From contig NC_134839.1 of assembly GCF_965363235.1 (NCBI RefSeq), positions 115,252,517-115,316,516 on the forward strand: a stretch of 64,000 bases of DNA. Reading direction: 5' to 3'. The notes beneath the pieces were generated by a model. The model worked only from the letters and a program-made list of their open reading frames with translations. It was not told where the DNA came from and made no database searches. Shown here piece by piece: positions 39,301 through 47,682 of this stretch; within the stretch, counting starts at the first letter, position 1; the number at the start of each line of letters is the position of its first letter. The translations under genes and the position numbers were made by a program. Source of the DNA: Mytilus galloprovincialis (lineage: Eukaryota; Mollusca; Bivalvia; Mytilida; Mytilidae).

Positions 39301-42300
39301 GGTTAGGTCGTAAAACTATTGACCTTAAACCTTTAATGTCCAAACTTTTAGAATATGGGAAACCCTAAAAAGTAGTTCTAATCAAATAAGGTAATATGAG
39401 GTACACAATCTGCAGATCTTGTTTATGAGAACCTGTTGATCATATGAGAAAATTATATATATATAGGTTTTTAAAATTAAATTTAAGGGCAACATCAGTT
39501 GAGACTTTGTCAGATTTACTTGAATCTTTTAGGGAGAAAATATTAAAGCTTCATGTATATGAATGTTAAACTGCAAAAGGCTTAACCTTAATTCATCAAT
39601 AAAAGGGAAAGGAAAACAGGAAAATAAATTAAATTTATCACAATAAAATTAACATAAAACTCCAGAAACTCATACATACAAATAATCCAAGAACCTAAAC
39701 ATCATTTAAATATTCCAACATCTTACTCTAACAATGAGTGGAAACAAAAACATTAAACTTTAGAAGAATTATATTAGATCCCTCAAATCAATGGCAAAAT
39801 AATAACAAGATATCAACTTACAATTAATATTAATAAATAAATTGGCGACTTACATTTTACAAGTTTTGTCCATGTTTTTCATCCTTCTAACCAAGCATTT
39901 GAAATATTGTGTTATGGTTTATCAATGTAAATTACATTTTTTCCACACAAGACTGAACTTATCATGCTTCCACACGATCATGTTTAAATCGGTTCAGCAA
40001 TTAAAAATATATGAAGTAACGGGACCAGAGATTTAAATACTATGTCAATGTACCCTAAATAAATGTAATATCATTATAATAATGTAAATAGTTGGGGGCG
40101 TGTGATATGATATATTACTTCTGTCAACAAAAGTCATATTGTGTGTTTAAACCACCAGCAAAGGTATACAGAAACTCATTTATTTAAAAAAAAACCTACA
40201 AAGGTATTCTCTAAAGATGTGAACAGACATGAACTGTTACCTGTAAAAATTGAACTGGGTTACCTGTAATCAAATATCCTGCTTCTGATGACTGGCACTT
40301 TTAAAGTGATCTCACTAAACATACTTTTGTTTTCATTACTTAAGTAATAAGATTTAATAGTACAACATTTATAAAACCTAACACAATATGTTCTGTAAAG
40401 ACAATAAAGACCACAAAAGATCAGCAATGTTATAAAAAGAGATGAATTAAAGACATAAGAGAGAATTGGAATTACTTTAAAAAAAGTTTTTCTTAAATCA
40501 TTTTTAAATGCTTTGATTGCGATTTTCCAGTCAATTAAACTCCAATTTCATTTCTAACCAATAGTTCAGTGTGACTTTAAATATTCAATACAATTATTCT
40601 ACTACATTTAAATTAACCATAATTATAAAACTATTAGCAATAGTCAATATATCAATAACAATAAAGACATATTTAATTCATGTGGTAAATTATAAAATCA
40701 ATGCTAATGCCTTTCATCATCCACATCCACATCAATATAAACTAAATGGTTCAATCTGTACTACATGTCAACATAAGACAAACATTTGACTATTTACAGA
40801 GCCCATGTAGAGTAAAGCTAGATTCAAACATTCAATGCAGGAAATCTAAAGCGTTTCAATAATTGGTAGAATATTGATTTTGAAAATAGAATGTGAAAGG
40901 TTGTGAGATCCATTTATGGCTTTAAAGACTTGGACATTATCATTGTTTCTCAGCTTAACATGCAATAATATTAAGCAAATTAAACAGGGAATCAGAATAA
41001 GGGTTCTATGTAATGTGGTATAATTATGTTCTCTAAATTGACTCAATTATTAATTATTCAAATAATAGTGCTCAACTCTTGTCTTTTGTTTTAAATTGAT
41101 ATTGGTACATTAAGACTTTCTTGTTAAATTGATATTGGTACATTAAGACTTTCTTGTTAAAAAGAATCAAAACAGGAATTCATCATAACTCTAAATCTGC
41201 ACTGTTTCTCAAGTTGTGAAAGGACAACTTATGAATGTTTTTCAAATTTCCCTTGAATTACCATTCGTACCTCACTAAATGTGTAGACATGTATAATGTA
41301 ATTGTGTACCAAGTCAGGAATATGACAGCTATTTTCAATTTATTCGAAGTGTTCAAGCTTTAATTTGCCATTTTATAAAGGACTTTCAGTTATCTACATA
41401 CATCATACTTGATCATTATAAATGAAATTATCAATCGTTAAATACATTTTGTACGTGTGGTAACTAATTATTTTCAATAATATAGAACTTTTACTTGAAT
41501 GATTTTATAAATATTCATATATATATATAGAAATGACACTTTCCTTACTAAATTCCTATAAAAATGACCTTTGCCCTTTGTGCTCATTGTATACACATTA
41601 TTGACTTTATTATGTAATGCAAACATTAAACTTTCACTTTTAAATTTATTATCTGTAAAGCTAATATTACTATATATTTAATTTATCTAATAAAATAATA
41701 AATTCAGATTTAATTTTCAAAGGTAGAGCATTTATTCAATTAACCACTGCATCATTTGAAATTGTGTGGGTTTTAAAAATGAGAAAAATCTTACTTATTG
41801 TACAAAATGTCAAATAAAAAAGAACTTTTTAAAAACAAACCATCAACTTAGGCTACATTTTATTAAAATATTAAAGTTTGTAATAGCAAATTTAACTGAA
41901 TTACATTTGATCCCTATATAACATGTACATTTTTTACATCAAGAATAATTTTAAAATGATGATATTCTCTTCTCATAAAAACCATTATAAATGCCTATGT
42001 ACTGGCATGACACAGATTAGTTGCTGTTAAATCCTCATGTACTTATATGACATGGATAAGTTGCTTTATACAGATGGCTGTTAACATTGTGACAGGACAA
42101 TAATGATTACCTTCAAATTGTCAAAACTATTTTAATTTTTGTGAGTCAAAATTAATGACATCAACACATGGATACATAGATAGGTACCATACATTATAAC
42201 AAGGGTTTTTTCAAACAACAAGATAGATTTCAATCTATAAATATCATGTTTAATGATTTGTTGTGACCTTTTTTTATTTTCCTGCAATTGTATGTTTAAG

Positions 42301-44105
42301 GTGACTTGTCTATATGCTAGATTAAGATAATCAATTCTTGGACCATAGAAATGGTTGAAATTGTAAATCAACAACAAAAGAATAAGGCAGATAATTTAGC
42401 TAATATCTAATTAAAGGGGCACTAGCTGTCAAATTCGTGGTCACCGATTTGACTCAAATTTTCATATTTGATTTATAAAATTAATAGTGTAAAACATTTA
42501 TCTAAACTACCAAAAGTCTAAAATAAAAACAGTTTATAGAGCATGGGGTAGATAATATGTAGGTTCGTTTCGTGTGTATTTTAGTCAAGACGCCAACTAA
42601 TTAACTATCGATTTGACCTCAGATGACCATATAAGCGATGTAAACATGAATAAAGATATGAATAAATTAAACCGACAAGTGCAATTGGATTTTTTTTAGG
42701 TCTGTTTGAGTTTATTTTATAGATTAAAAATCTATGTTTCTCATTGTTTTAACCGTTTAAGAATGATTTTATATGGATCGAATCAGTATTCAAATGATTT
42801 ACCGTAGTTTCACTTTCATTGTTGACATTCTTTTTCTTTAAATAACCAGTACACGTACAATGCATGCGTTGTCAATCTCTAGCAAGGGGTTAAATTGAAG
42901 TTCCCATAAATACGGATTTAATGAGGTCGACTAATTCACTTGCAAGTGAATGAGTAATTATCAATGTTTCTTCGCTTAATTTGAGAAAATTGAACCATTT
43001 TGGCTGCTAAAAACGAATTAGTATTACACTATTTCACTTTCATTATTGATTGAACAAAAAATATCTTACTTTAGTTTTTTTTATATATCTTGTAGCTAGT
43101 GCCCCTTTAAAGGAATATCTAAAATAAGCTGATCTCCTTAAAATACACCTGCTACAAAATGTATTTAATATACATAGAAAATAAACTAAACAATTAATGA
43201 GAAGATGCATCACATGGAATAGCATGCATACATGAAGCTTGTACCAAATTTTAGAAAGCTATCATTTTGAATTCTCAACAAAAATGAGAAGAAATTTTAC
43301 AGGATGGACAGACCGACGTAAACTACCTTCCTTGTGAAAAACAAACCAACAGACACAATTCAACTAAAAAAGGTCACCTTGAGGCCAACATACTGTCCCA
43401 AAATGATTTAACATATATACCATACAGGTACATCAACTTATAAAGTAGCCAAATTTAAAAGTCTACATCATAAAATTTTCCTATTTAATTTCCATTTAAC
43501 TTATTTGTACTCTAATAGTACCCCGAACTTGAATGTAAAATATCAAACAACAGGCATATACAATCTACAATTCACACACACAAAATTAACGAGTTTGTTA
43601 AAGGCTATAGCTATCTGCTGTCAAAATAACTAAACAATGAAAGGGAGATAACTTCTGAAGTCAGAACTTATAAAGAAGACTTCATGATCAGATTTCTGCA
43701 TTTTACTTTTACTATAGAGTGACACTATAAGTGGTATAAGGAGGACTGAATGAAGAATTCTTCATTTTCGTGAAAAAGAACTAAATCAAGACAAATTACA
43801 GGTGCCTTTCAATTTATAGAAAATTTGATTTCATAGAATTACAGCTAAAGAATCTCAATATAGATCTACACATCAATTGAGTGGCAATAGTTAGATAATG
43901 ACACTAGAAATTATTCAACTATAAATAACAAACTGCAGCTCACATGCAAGTTATTAAAGTAGTTTTGGTTCCTATTAAATTGTCTTAACAGTATTGTAAG
44001 AAAATTCTCACATGCATTGTAAACTATCTGATATCATCAGCAATTTGTATTTTACTACTTTAAGACTTACTGTTCAGGTGAAGTTTGCCTCTCAGACGTC
44101 GGCAT
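17645..44105 (-). CDS. NEK10: NEK10 serine/threonine kinase, complete gene
   Basis: NEK10 is a NIMA-family kinase linked to ciliogenesis and checkpoint signalling. I joined 24 coding exons on the minus strand; phases agree throughout and the total is 3567 nt, 1188 residues plus stop (human about 1172). Order: about 1-100 low complexity; about 100-480 armadillo-like helices (RNFSQHPQSTKFSEVFTAL, LRILMRDLTYQ, LLWHVVWCLAQLCEDP, ALRFTFSMERNRRLFKRLFP); kinase about 503-770 with G-loop GSGAFG 510-515, Lys533, alphaC Glu559, HRDLAPKN with Asp640, DFG Asp658 and CPE 683-685; coiled coil about 770-820; Ser-rich linker; conserved block about 1025-1080 (RVRQISDPILQMLHQLHKI, YITQLPPTLRP, RRMIERFKRALF); tail with YEQMQYMIESVLKQ. 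All catalytic residues are present. A 5' UTR exon splice (acceptor at 44188) shows that an upstream non-coding exon exists. Confidence 0.94.
18286..18480 (-). repeat. Dispersed repeat family S fragment
   Basis: GGGGCCCTTTAAAGCTG ... GTCTCATTGGCATTCATACC ... ATATCTATG, reverse of the copy at 61975-62125. Similar short fragments occur at 20190-20250, 31258-31318, 32285-32395 and 36225-36372. Confidence 0.65.
18519..18651 (-). CDS. NEK10: NEK10 exon 23
   Basis: 133 nt with donor GTTTGT. Encodes LMCGSREVIDLNLGPVDSGS, Ser-rich, then SDGETRGIDRL. Confidence 0.82.
19338..19963 (-). CDS. NEK10: NEK10 exon 22 (Ser-rich linker and conserved C-terminal block)
   Basis: 626 nt, 209 residues. It begins GWTSDDDDSYNSSENDS, is Ser/Asn-rich with SPKVFHGGKLKK, then carries SQRRVRQISDPILQMLHQLH and YITQLPPTLRPHTKRRMIER, nearly the same as in human NEK10. 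Donor GTAAGA. Confidence 0.92.
20521..21021 (-). repeat. 34/71-bp tandem array with repeated 5' splice donor (NEK10 exon 21)
   Basis: About six 34-bp units (ATAGAATTACTATTGACTAT plus ACCTATACGTCTAT), then about four 71-bp units that add the sequence whose minus-strand reading is GATTGAAAGAG followed by GTATGAAAG. That is the last bases and the donor of exon 21, so several copies of the same 5' splice site lie 71 nt apart directly after the real one. Seen directly. Confidence 0.9.
21022..21239 (-). CDS. NEK10: NEK10 exon 21 with tandemly copied donor
   Basis: 218 nt, acceptor TTTTTAG, first donor GTATGA at 21021. Encodes HYFEANQNMQNYHRLFVLSQ and an acidic end NQDLDDNERG. The terminal GAAAGAG|GTATGA junction is repeated in the array directly below, and a diverged copy of the last ~80 nt of the exon sits 2.4 kb upstream at 23425-23525. 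Confidence 0.9.
21595..22897 (+). mobile_element. Pearl/Helentron-like element, family B
   Basis: Five or so core units of about 170-175 bp (landmarks GGAGCGGACAC, CACCACAGGACAC, GACCTAGGAAGTTGTACATA, CATGACACACCCTCTGG), then a GGACGGACAGAC microsatellite (22812-22852), then GATCACTATAGGG and a GC-rich hairpin CCCGCC/GGCGGG (22870-22888). Located in the NEK10 intron between exons 20 and 21. A related left part with GGGCCCCGCTGTC is at 21608. Left boundary uncertain. Confidence 0.7.
23124..23273 (-). CDS. NEK10: NEK10 exon 20 (end of kinase, coiled coil)
   Basis: 150 nt with donor GTACAG. Encodes ESPEKRPDIVEVASTMADKL and STMEKKLEKERHKAQR, matching human LEKKLERERRRTQR. Confidence 0.9.
23425..23525 (-). 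pseudogene. Diverged copy of NEK10 exon 21 end plus donor
   Basis: About 100 bp matching 21013-21110: it includes TTTTCATACCTCT (donor on the minus strand), CATCAAGATC, and ACATCCAGAATTCCTCAGTA through AATATCAACAAAAGC. It has an extra pair of bases relative to the exon, so the frame is lost. It lies in the intron between exons 19 and 20. Confidence 0.85.
23563..23633 (-). CDS. NEK10: NEK10 exon 19
   Basis: 71 nt. Encodes ICSASYDPIPSGTYTDRLIN (human IVEAVYEPVPEGIYSEKV). Confidence 0.9.
24093..24222 (-). CDS. NEK10: NEK10 exon 18 (CPE, helix F)
   Basis: 130 nt. Encodes CPEIVQNQPYGEKADVWALG then CILYQM. CPE replaces APE as in vertebrate NEK10. Confidence 0.93.
24484..24562 (-). CDS. NEK10: NEK10 exon 17 (DFG)
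   Basis: 79 nt. Encodes TDFGLAKQKRSDCSKMTSVV then GTIVYW, i.e. DFG and the activation loop. Confidence 0.93.
25131..25233 (-). CDS. NEK10: NEK10 exon 16 (catalytic loop)
   Basis: 103 nt. Encodes MVLALRYLHKEKGILHRDLA then PKNIMLGENDKVTI. HRD Asp640 and Asn645 are present. Confidence 0.95.
25556..26655 (+). mobile_element. Pearl/Helentron-like element, family C copy 2
   Basis: It starts near AAGAGTGCACACACTGAAAT, has five or six core units of about 165 bp (ACCATGAAAATGAGGTCAAG; GACATGTACACCTTACAATC), a CCG trinucleotide run (26573-26605), GGATCACTATCCC and a terminal hairpin GTCGAGC ... TGCAAC AAAA GTTGCA ... GCTCGAC (26621-26655). Lies in the NEK10 intron between exons 15 and 16. Confidence 0.75.
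26872..26993 (-). CDS. NEK10: NEK10 exon 15 (hinge)
   Basis: 122 nt with donor GTTAGT. Encodes KLYIVMELIDGVPLEEHLNN, the hinge region, matching human RLYIVMELIEGAPLGEH. Confidence 0.93.
27328..27469 (-). CDS. NEK10: NEK10 exon 14 (alphaC helix)
   Basis: 142 nt. Encodes INIDNPSFGKNSLEIDQSVG and NEIAIIKEQMKHPNVVRFLK, with the alphaC glutamate. Acceptor ATTCTAG. Confidence 0.93.
27509..27790 (-). repeat. Degenerate copies of exon 13 donor end and exon 14 acceptor
   Basis: 27517-27551 repeats the exon 14 start and acceptor (AAAGGATGGATTGTCAAT). 27611-27655 and 27699-27745 repeat the 3' end of exon 13 with its donor (minus-strand CTTAGCTTTG...AGAGGTAAAA-like; plus-strand CAAAGCTAAGAATTGTTGCC). 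They alternate with ATATAAATAATTTCTTTGTA. All lie in the intron between exons 13 and 14. Confidence 0.8.
27791..27964 (-). CDS. NEK10: NEK10 exon 13 (kinase G-loop and VAIK lysine)
   Basis: 174 nt, 58 codons. Encodes NRYIGDYAVFELLGSGAFGS and the ALKE lysine. Acceptor CTGTTTCAG. A second copy of the acceptor and exon start lies 90 nt upstream in frame (to 28054), so an alternative acceptor could add 30 residues. Degenerate copies of the exon's 3' end and donor lie in the next intron. Confidence 0.93.
27965..28066 (-). repeat. 90-bp duplication of exon 13 acceptor and exon start
   Basis: The acceptor and first ~75 nt of exon 13 are repeated exactly 90 nt upstream (acceptor adjoining 28054). 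The duplicated stretch is open in frame and reads TDIVGNIKTNIMETNHNRTP then NRYIIYILFQ into exon 13. Confidence 0.88.
29040..29399 (-). CDS. NEK10: NEK10 exon 12
   Basis: 360 nt, the largest armadillo exon. Encodes SASCAALMELVLNDANGQHI and FRALRFTFSMERNRRLFKRL, the most conserved pre-kinase region, ending GHYIKDLSAYKTLVEKINSY. Confidence 0.94.
30470..30500. repeat. CT microsatellite
   Basis: A TC run in the large NEK10 intron 29400-31443. The rest of that intron shows no gene. Confidence 0.8.
31444..31531 (-). CDS. NEK10: NEK10 exon 11
   Basis: 88 nt. Encodes DRTFVTERMENSEGPASAGA and a flexible linker; corresponds to human GDRNFVSDHSS. Confidence 0.87.
31888..32019 (-). CDS. NEK10: NEK10 exon 10
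   Basis: 132 nt. Encodes LHSDNVNLLWHVVWCLAQLC then EDP...EIRQIGGIPLLLSLL, an armadillo repeat matching human LHSDHLKLLWSIVWILVQVC. Confidence 0.92.
32547..32636 (-). CDS. NEK10: NEK10 exon 9
   Basis: 90 nt with donor GTAATA. Encodes KLAAKLLQFMCQDPLSRDSV then MIHDGIPILL (human VKLYEGIPVLLSLL). Confidence 0.88.
33195..33333. repeat. 68-bp direct duplication
   Basis: Two adjacent copies beginning AACCTGATAATCAGAAC and ending CATTCCTTATACATTA, immediately below the exon 8 donor of NEK10. Confidence 0.9.
33343..33429 (-). CDS. NEK10: NEK10 exon 8
   Basis: 87 nt. Encodes SKPRQEIGMLNCIEILLIIV then QEYDNLSKK, matching human NIVENLLMILHEYDLLSKR. A 68-bp intronic direct duplication lies just below its donor (33195-33333). 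Confidence 0.9.
33641..33720 (-). CDS. NEK10: NEK10 exon 7
   Basis: 80 nt. Encodes SLVLLLHASDVIVLHCSLYA then LIGLAQ, an armadillo-like helix pair (human LVNLLGARDTNVLLGSLLAL). Confidence 0.88.
34117..34184 (-). CDS. NEK10: NEK10 exon 6
   Basis: 68 nt. Encodes NIIQKISTIGEQREWLIEYE, matching human FQKLAAVKDQREWV. Confidence 0.88.
35051..35129 (-). CDS. NEK10: NEK10 exon 5
   Basis: 79 nt, acceptor TGTTTCAG, donor GTAAGT. Encodes HFQKATQSYLRYGESPYIVD (helical, armadillo-like). Confidence 0.88.
35490..35616 (-). CDS. NEK10: NEK10 exon 4
   Basis: 127 nt with GTAAGT donor. Encodes EEWIIQAPPKNIFLLLSCLR and ILMRDLTYQKQFYQLNGL, equivalent to human REWVNRAPSIHFLRVLICLR. Confidence 0.9.
35895..36115 (-). 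CDS. NEK10: NEK10 exon 3
   Basis: 221 nt. A Pro/Ser-rich start is followed by SERNFSQHPQSTKFSEVFTA, matching human NERNFSKHPQRKLFQEIFTA. Confidence 0.9.
36573..36633 (-). CDS. NEK10: NEK10 exon 2
   Basis: 61 nt, acceptor TTTTTCAG, donor GTAAGT. Encodes QEGKNLNNLLHLINTPASKQ(Q). Separated from exon 1 by a 7.4-kb intron holding two TIR elements. Confidence 0.8.
37199..37968. mobile_element. TIR element with TA target site (Tc1/mariner-like miniature)
   Basis: Inverted repeats of about 66 bp start GAGGTCGGTCATTTA and contain ACGTTGACGTATCCGCATCT GCAGATATA; they are about 90% identical. Flanked by TA on both sides, fitting the Tc1/mariner superfamily. The 770-bp body has no recognisable transposase. 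It lies in NEK10 intron 1. If the duplication is not TA, another superfamily is possible. Confidence 0.75.
37980..42410. other. NEK10 intron 1 stretch
   Basis: AT-rich with no gene recognised. A 34-bp direct duplication (TTAAATTGATATTGGTACAT) is at 41091-41160. Confidence 0.5.
42415..43106. mobile_element. TTAA-flanked TIR miniature (piggyBac/Kolobok type)
   Basis: 692 bp with ends AGGGGCACTAGCT and AGCTAGTGCCCCT (13-bp perfect inverted repeats), flanked by TTAA at 42411-42414 and 43107-43110. TTAA duplication is typical of piggyBac and Kolobok. No transposase ORF. NEK10 intron 1. Confidence 0.85.
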
Positions 44106-44187
44106 AATTCTGGACGGAATTAGTAAGGATAAGGAACCTCTTCTGTATCTTCTCTCTTCACATCATGTTGCAGGTTTTTATAGTTTA
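44071..44187 (-). CDS. NEK10: NEK10 exon 1 (5' UTR and start codon)
   Basis: Acceptor TTTTTCAG above 44187, 82 nt of UTR, ATG at 44105-44103, donor GTAAGT below 44071. The CDS part is 35 nt (MPTSERQTSPE plus two bases). No in-frame ATG upstream in the exon was chosen because the frame is consistent with exon 2. A further upstream non-coding exon must exist but was not identified. Confidence 0.82.
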
Positions 44188-46169
44188 CTGAAAAACAAAC
44201 ATCTAGGTGTAAAACAATCATATTTATAATCAAAATTGAATCATCACTCAGTATTCATACTTACTAATATACATTTTGTAAGATATCATCTGACTCAGGC
44301 GATACAAATCTAAAATTAAATTTGTGATTTCAAAATAATGTGTTAAACTGTTAAACCTGCCTATAACAAACAGAAGCAAAATCATAAAAAATCCTTATTT
44401 CATGTATCAAAATGGTTATCAAAAATATAAGTATAACATAAATGGACAAGACAATATAAATTGGGTTTCTGTAAATTTTAACAGATGCATTTTTTTTTGC
44501 ATGCATATAGCCTACAAAATGCCTAATAAAAAACAGTACAATTATTTCAAGCACCTGTATAAGAAAACTGACCTTCTCAGACTCTTGTTTCTTATTGTTG
44601 ACTAGAGAAGGTAACAGTGACCTAACTGTGATGTCAAATATTGTATGCAATAGACAGATTTTTAGTGGAAATTGATTAGATTGTTGGTTGCTTAATATTT
44701 TTTGGGAGGGAGAAAACAGATTGATTAAGCCAGTCTGTACACATTACCAACAGAAGCTAGGACAGTTATCATTATATGTGATTTCTGAATGGTCTCAGAT
44801 TAACAAAAAGTTGGCTTATAAATTCTAAATATTTTTTTTGGATGTGTTTCCATATTACATTGTATACAGAGCTGACCATCAACCTCATTTCAGTTTACAA
44901 AAAGTAAAGTTGATATTTCATTGATAAGTACATGTACATGTACATTGTACATGATGTACACAATAAAGTACAGGTACAAATGTACATCATAATTTGTGTA
45001 CTGTTTTTTTTACCTTCAAATGAATTCTAAGCATAATAATATTATACATGTATCAGATCCCTATATTGGACTTCTCACTTTGTTTTGCATTCATTTATGT
45101 TATATACATGATATATCTGGATTGGAAATATATTATACCATTATGTAAGAACATTCAATATTAGCTTACTTATCTAAATAAATTATATATTGAATGAGGA
45201 AATAAATGATAAAATGTTACAGAATACATGTAGATCAATAGATATTTTCTTACATATATTTACTAAATTTTTAGACAGCAATCTAACAAACAAAAACAGA
45301 GATTTTTACACCATTGATGACCATTAGATATGAGTAAAAGAAAAAGCATAATTATCATCAATATGACAGCAAAGAATAAACTGAAAAAAAAACACCTCTA
45401 AAGGCCAACATACATGTTTGAAAGATTTTTTGTACCTACCCCGATATATGATGCTTTGTTAATTTCTCAGTGCTCATTATCATTTATCTTATACAGCACA
45501 TTCAGTAAAACCTAATGATTGGTGGTAGTGACATTGAGATAGCGTGAGATAATCTCAGTTCAGGTATTCAGTTTGAAGAAGGACAGGATGTGATTTCTAT
45601 CAATACATGTATTGTTACTCTTATCATGTTTAAGGTCAAAAATTCAAAATTTAATAAAAAATATCTTAGTTGCTAAGATAACAACATTGAGAGAAAGGTA
45701 AAAATGGTTTCTCAATAGTAAATGTTTAACTAACTTTAGAAACACACAGGCTTATTATGTAGTTTCAGATTTGTAAATGGGAGTGTTGATTGAGTGAGAT
45801 ACTTTTTATACATTGTATATTAGTAGCTATCATACAAATTTAGTAGTAAGCATTCAGATCTTTAAATAATAATACATATATTGTAATATTGAAAACAATG
45901 AGAATTGCAGGTTCAAACATCAGTATTTGCTTGCACTTCCTTTTGATGTACAAAGTTTACATCACTACATTTGTATGCTTATTGCTTTTTCTCCTAATAG
46001 AAGGGCCAACAGTCAGTCCACTCTAAGATTGCAATGTCCTTCTAAATTGAAAAAAAGCTACACTAACAGAACAGAAAATAAACTTCCTGTTGCTTGTAAT
46101 TTTAAGGTCTCTGTTTAAAAACAACTGGCCTGGGATGTAGGACGTCAACTAAGCTTGTGGTTAATTGAG
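44188..46169. other. Upstream of NEK10 coding start, no coding region recognised
   Basis: Should contain or precede a non-coding NEK10 5' exon because exon 1 has an acceptor. A minus-strand GTAAGT at 44265-44260 is a possible donor of such an exon; not proven. No promoter motif is convincing. Confidence 0.35.
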
Positions 46170-46700
46170 ATTATTGACCTGGGCCGTAGGACTGCAACTA
46201 ATTGAGCCTGAGGTTAAACATAAAGATTGACCAAGGTCATAGGACTTCAACTGAGCCTGAGGTTAAACATGAAGATTGACCAAGGTCATAGGACTTTAAC
46301 TGAGCCTGAGGTTAAACATAAAAGATTGACCAAGGTCATAGGACTTCAACTGAGCTTGAGGTTAAACGTGAAGATTGACCAAGGTCATAGGACTTCAACT
46401 GAGCCTGAGGTTAAACATAAAGGCTGACCAAGGTCATAGGACTTCAACTGAGGTTAAACATGAAGATTGACCAAGGGCATAGGACTGCAACTGAGCCTGA
46501 GGTTAAACGTGAAGATTGACCAAGGTCATAGGACTGCAACTGAGCCTGAGGTTAAACGTGAAGATTGACCAAGGTCATAGGACTTCAACTGAGCCTGAGG
46601 TTAAACATAAAGATTGACCAAGGTCATAGGACTTCAACTGAGGTTAAACATGAAGATTGACCAAGGTCATAGGACTTCAACTGAGTCTGAGGTTAATCTT
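46170..46700 (+). repeat. Approx. 48-bp tandem repeat
   Basis: About eleven units of GATTGACCAAGGTCATAGGA plus CTTCAACTGAGCCTGAGGTTAAACAT-type sequence. Units vary in length by loss of GAGCCT. The open frame through it (46227-46427) is a by-product. Confidence 0.88.
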
Positions 46701-47484
46701 GAAGAAAAAAACTTTTTTGCTTTAAAAATATTTTACAAAGTATCATTAAATATACAGCAGAAACTAGAAATTTAACAAATATACAATATCCTAATTAAAA
46801 ATCATATGTCCTTGTCTATTTAAAATTTTCAGAACCTCCAACACATATGCCTCCATATGATATGTACATGTATTGAATGAATCATGAAGACAGCTAGATT
46901 ATTTTGAAAGATTTATCATCTCTTTTTAGTACATTTAGTATGGTGGTTAGGAACATCTTTCTAACTTATCACACTTCATAATTCAATCCATGCATTTGGA
47001 GTTAATACAGTGCATGTATTTGATGTCCTCTGAGGTCACCTGATAAAAAATATACATTATGTAGAAACTAAGGAATGAATCTTTGTAAATTCTGAAGAGC
47101 TGACTTGATCGTACAAAAGTAATACAAACCACTCACAGTGATGAAAAGATGTATTTTAACAATGTGTAATGTTTCATAAATTCCCTAATTTGTATTTTTG
47201 AATGAACACATACATGTACATATGTACATTGTGTAGCTAGTGCTTTAAATGTCAGAAGTGAGAAGATCATGCATGATATTTAAGTTTCAATCTTTACTGC
47301 CCTAAAAAGGCTATAATATAAATATTAAAATATTAAGGAATACAAACTTAACCATTAAAAACCCTAAAATATATAGAAAAGCATGAATAGGGTGTCCATT
47401 TCCCATTGCATATTGTACCATCAACACGATTAAGCCTTATACATATCCTTGTCTCATGTTTTTTTCGTCCTGTTAACATGGTTA

Positions 47485-47682
47485 AGAATGCATTGTGACC
47501 TCACAATTGCCATTGAAAAGACATGCTTAATACGAATTCATATGATATGGTATGCAAAAACATATGATCTGACCATATATATTCTCGTCTCTGCTGTTTT
47601 CATGCTATTATAATTATTAAAGAATGCATTGTGCATGTTGTGAGGTCACAATTTCCATTGAAAAAGCATGCATATGAGTACA
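47485..47682 (+). repeat. Imperfect direct repeat before the LINE
   Basis: GAATGCATTGTG, TCACAATT and CCATTGAAAA recur at 47485-47520 and 47621-47666. AAAACATATGATC and GACCAT at 47557-47578 recur after the LINE at 49597-49616, so the LINE sits between related flanks. Confidence 0.7.

Noticed and set aside
44260-44310. Possible non-coding first exon of NEK10
   Set aside because: A minus-strand GTAAGT is present but no promoter or second boundary supports it, so it is mentioned only as a possibility.
46227-46427. Repeat-peptide ORF
   Set aside because: By-product of the ~48-bp tandem repeat; no start context, splice sites or family match.
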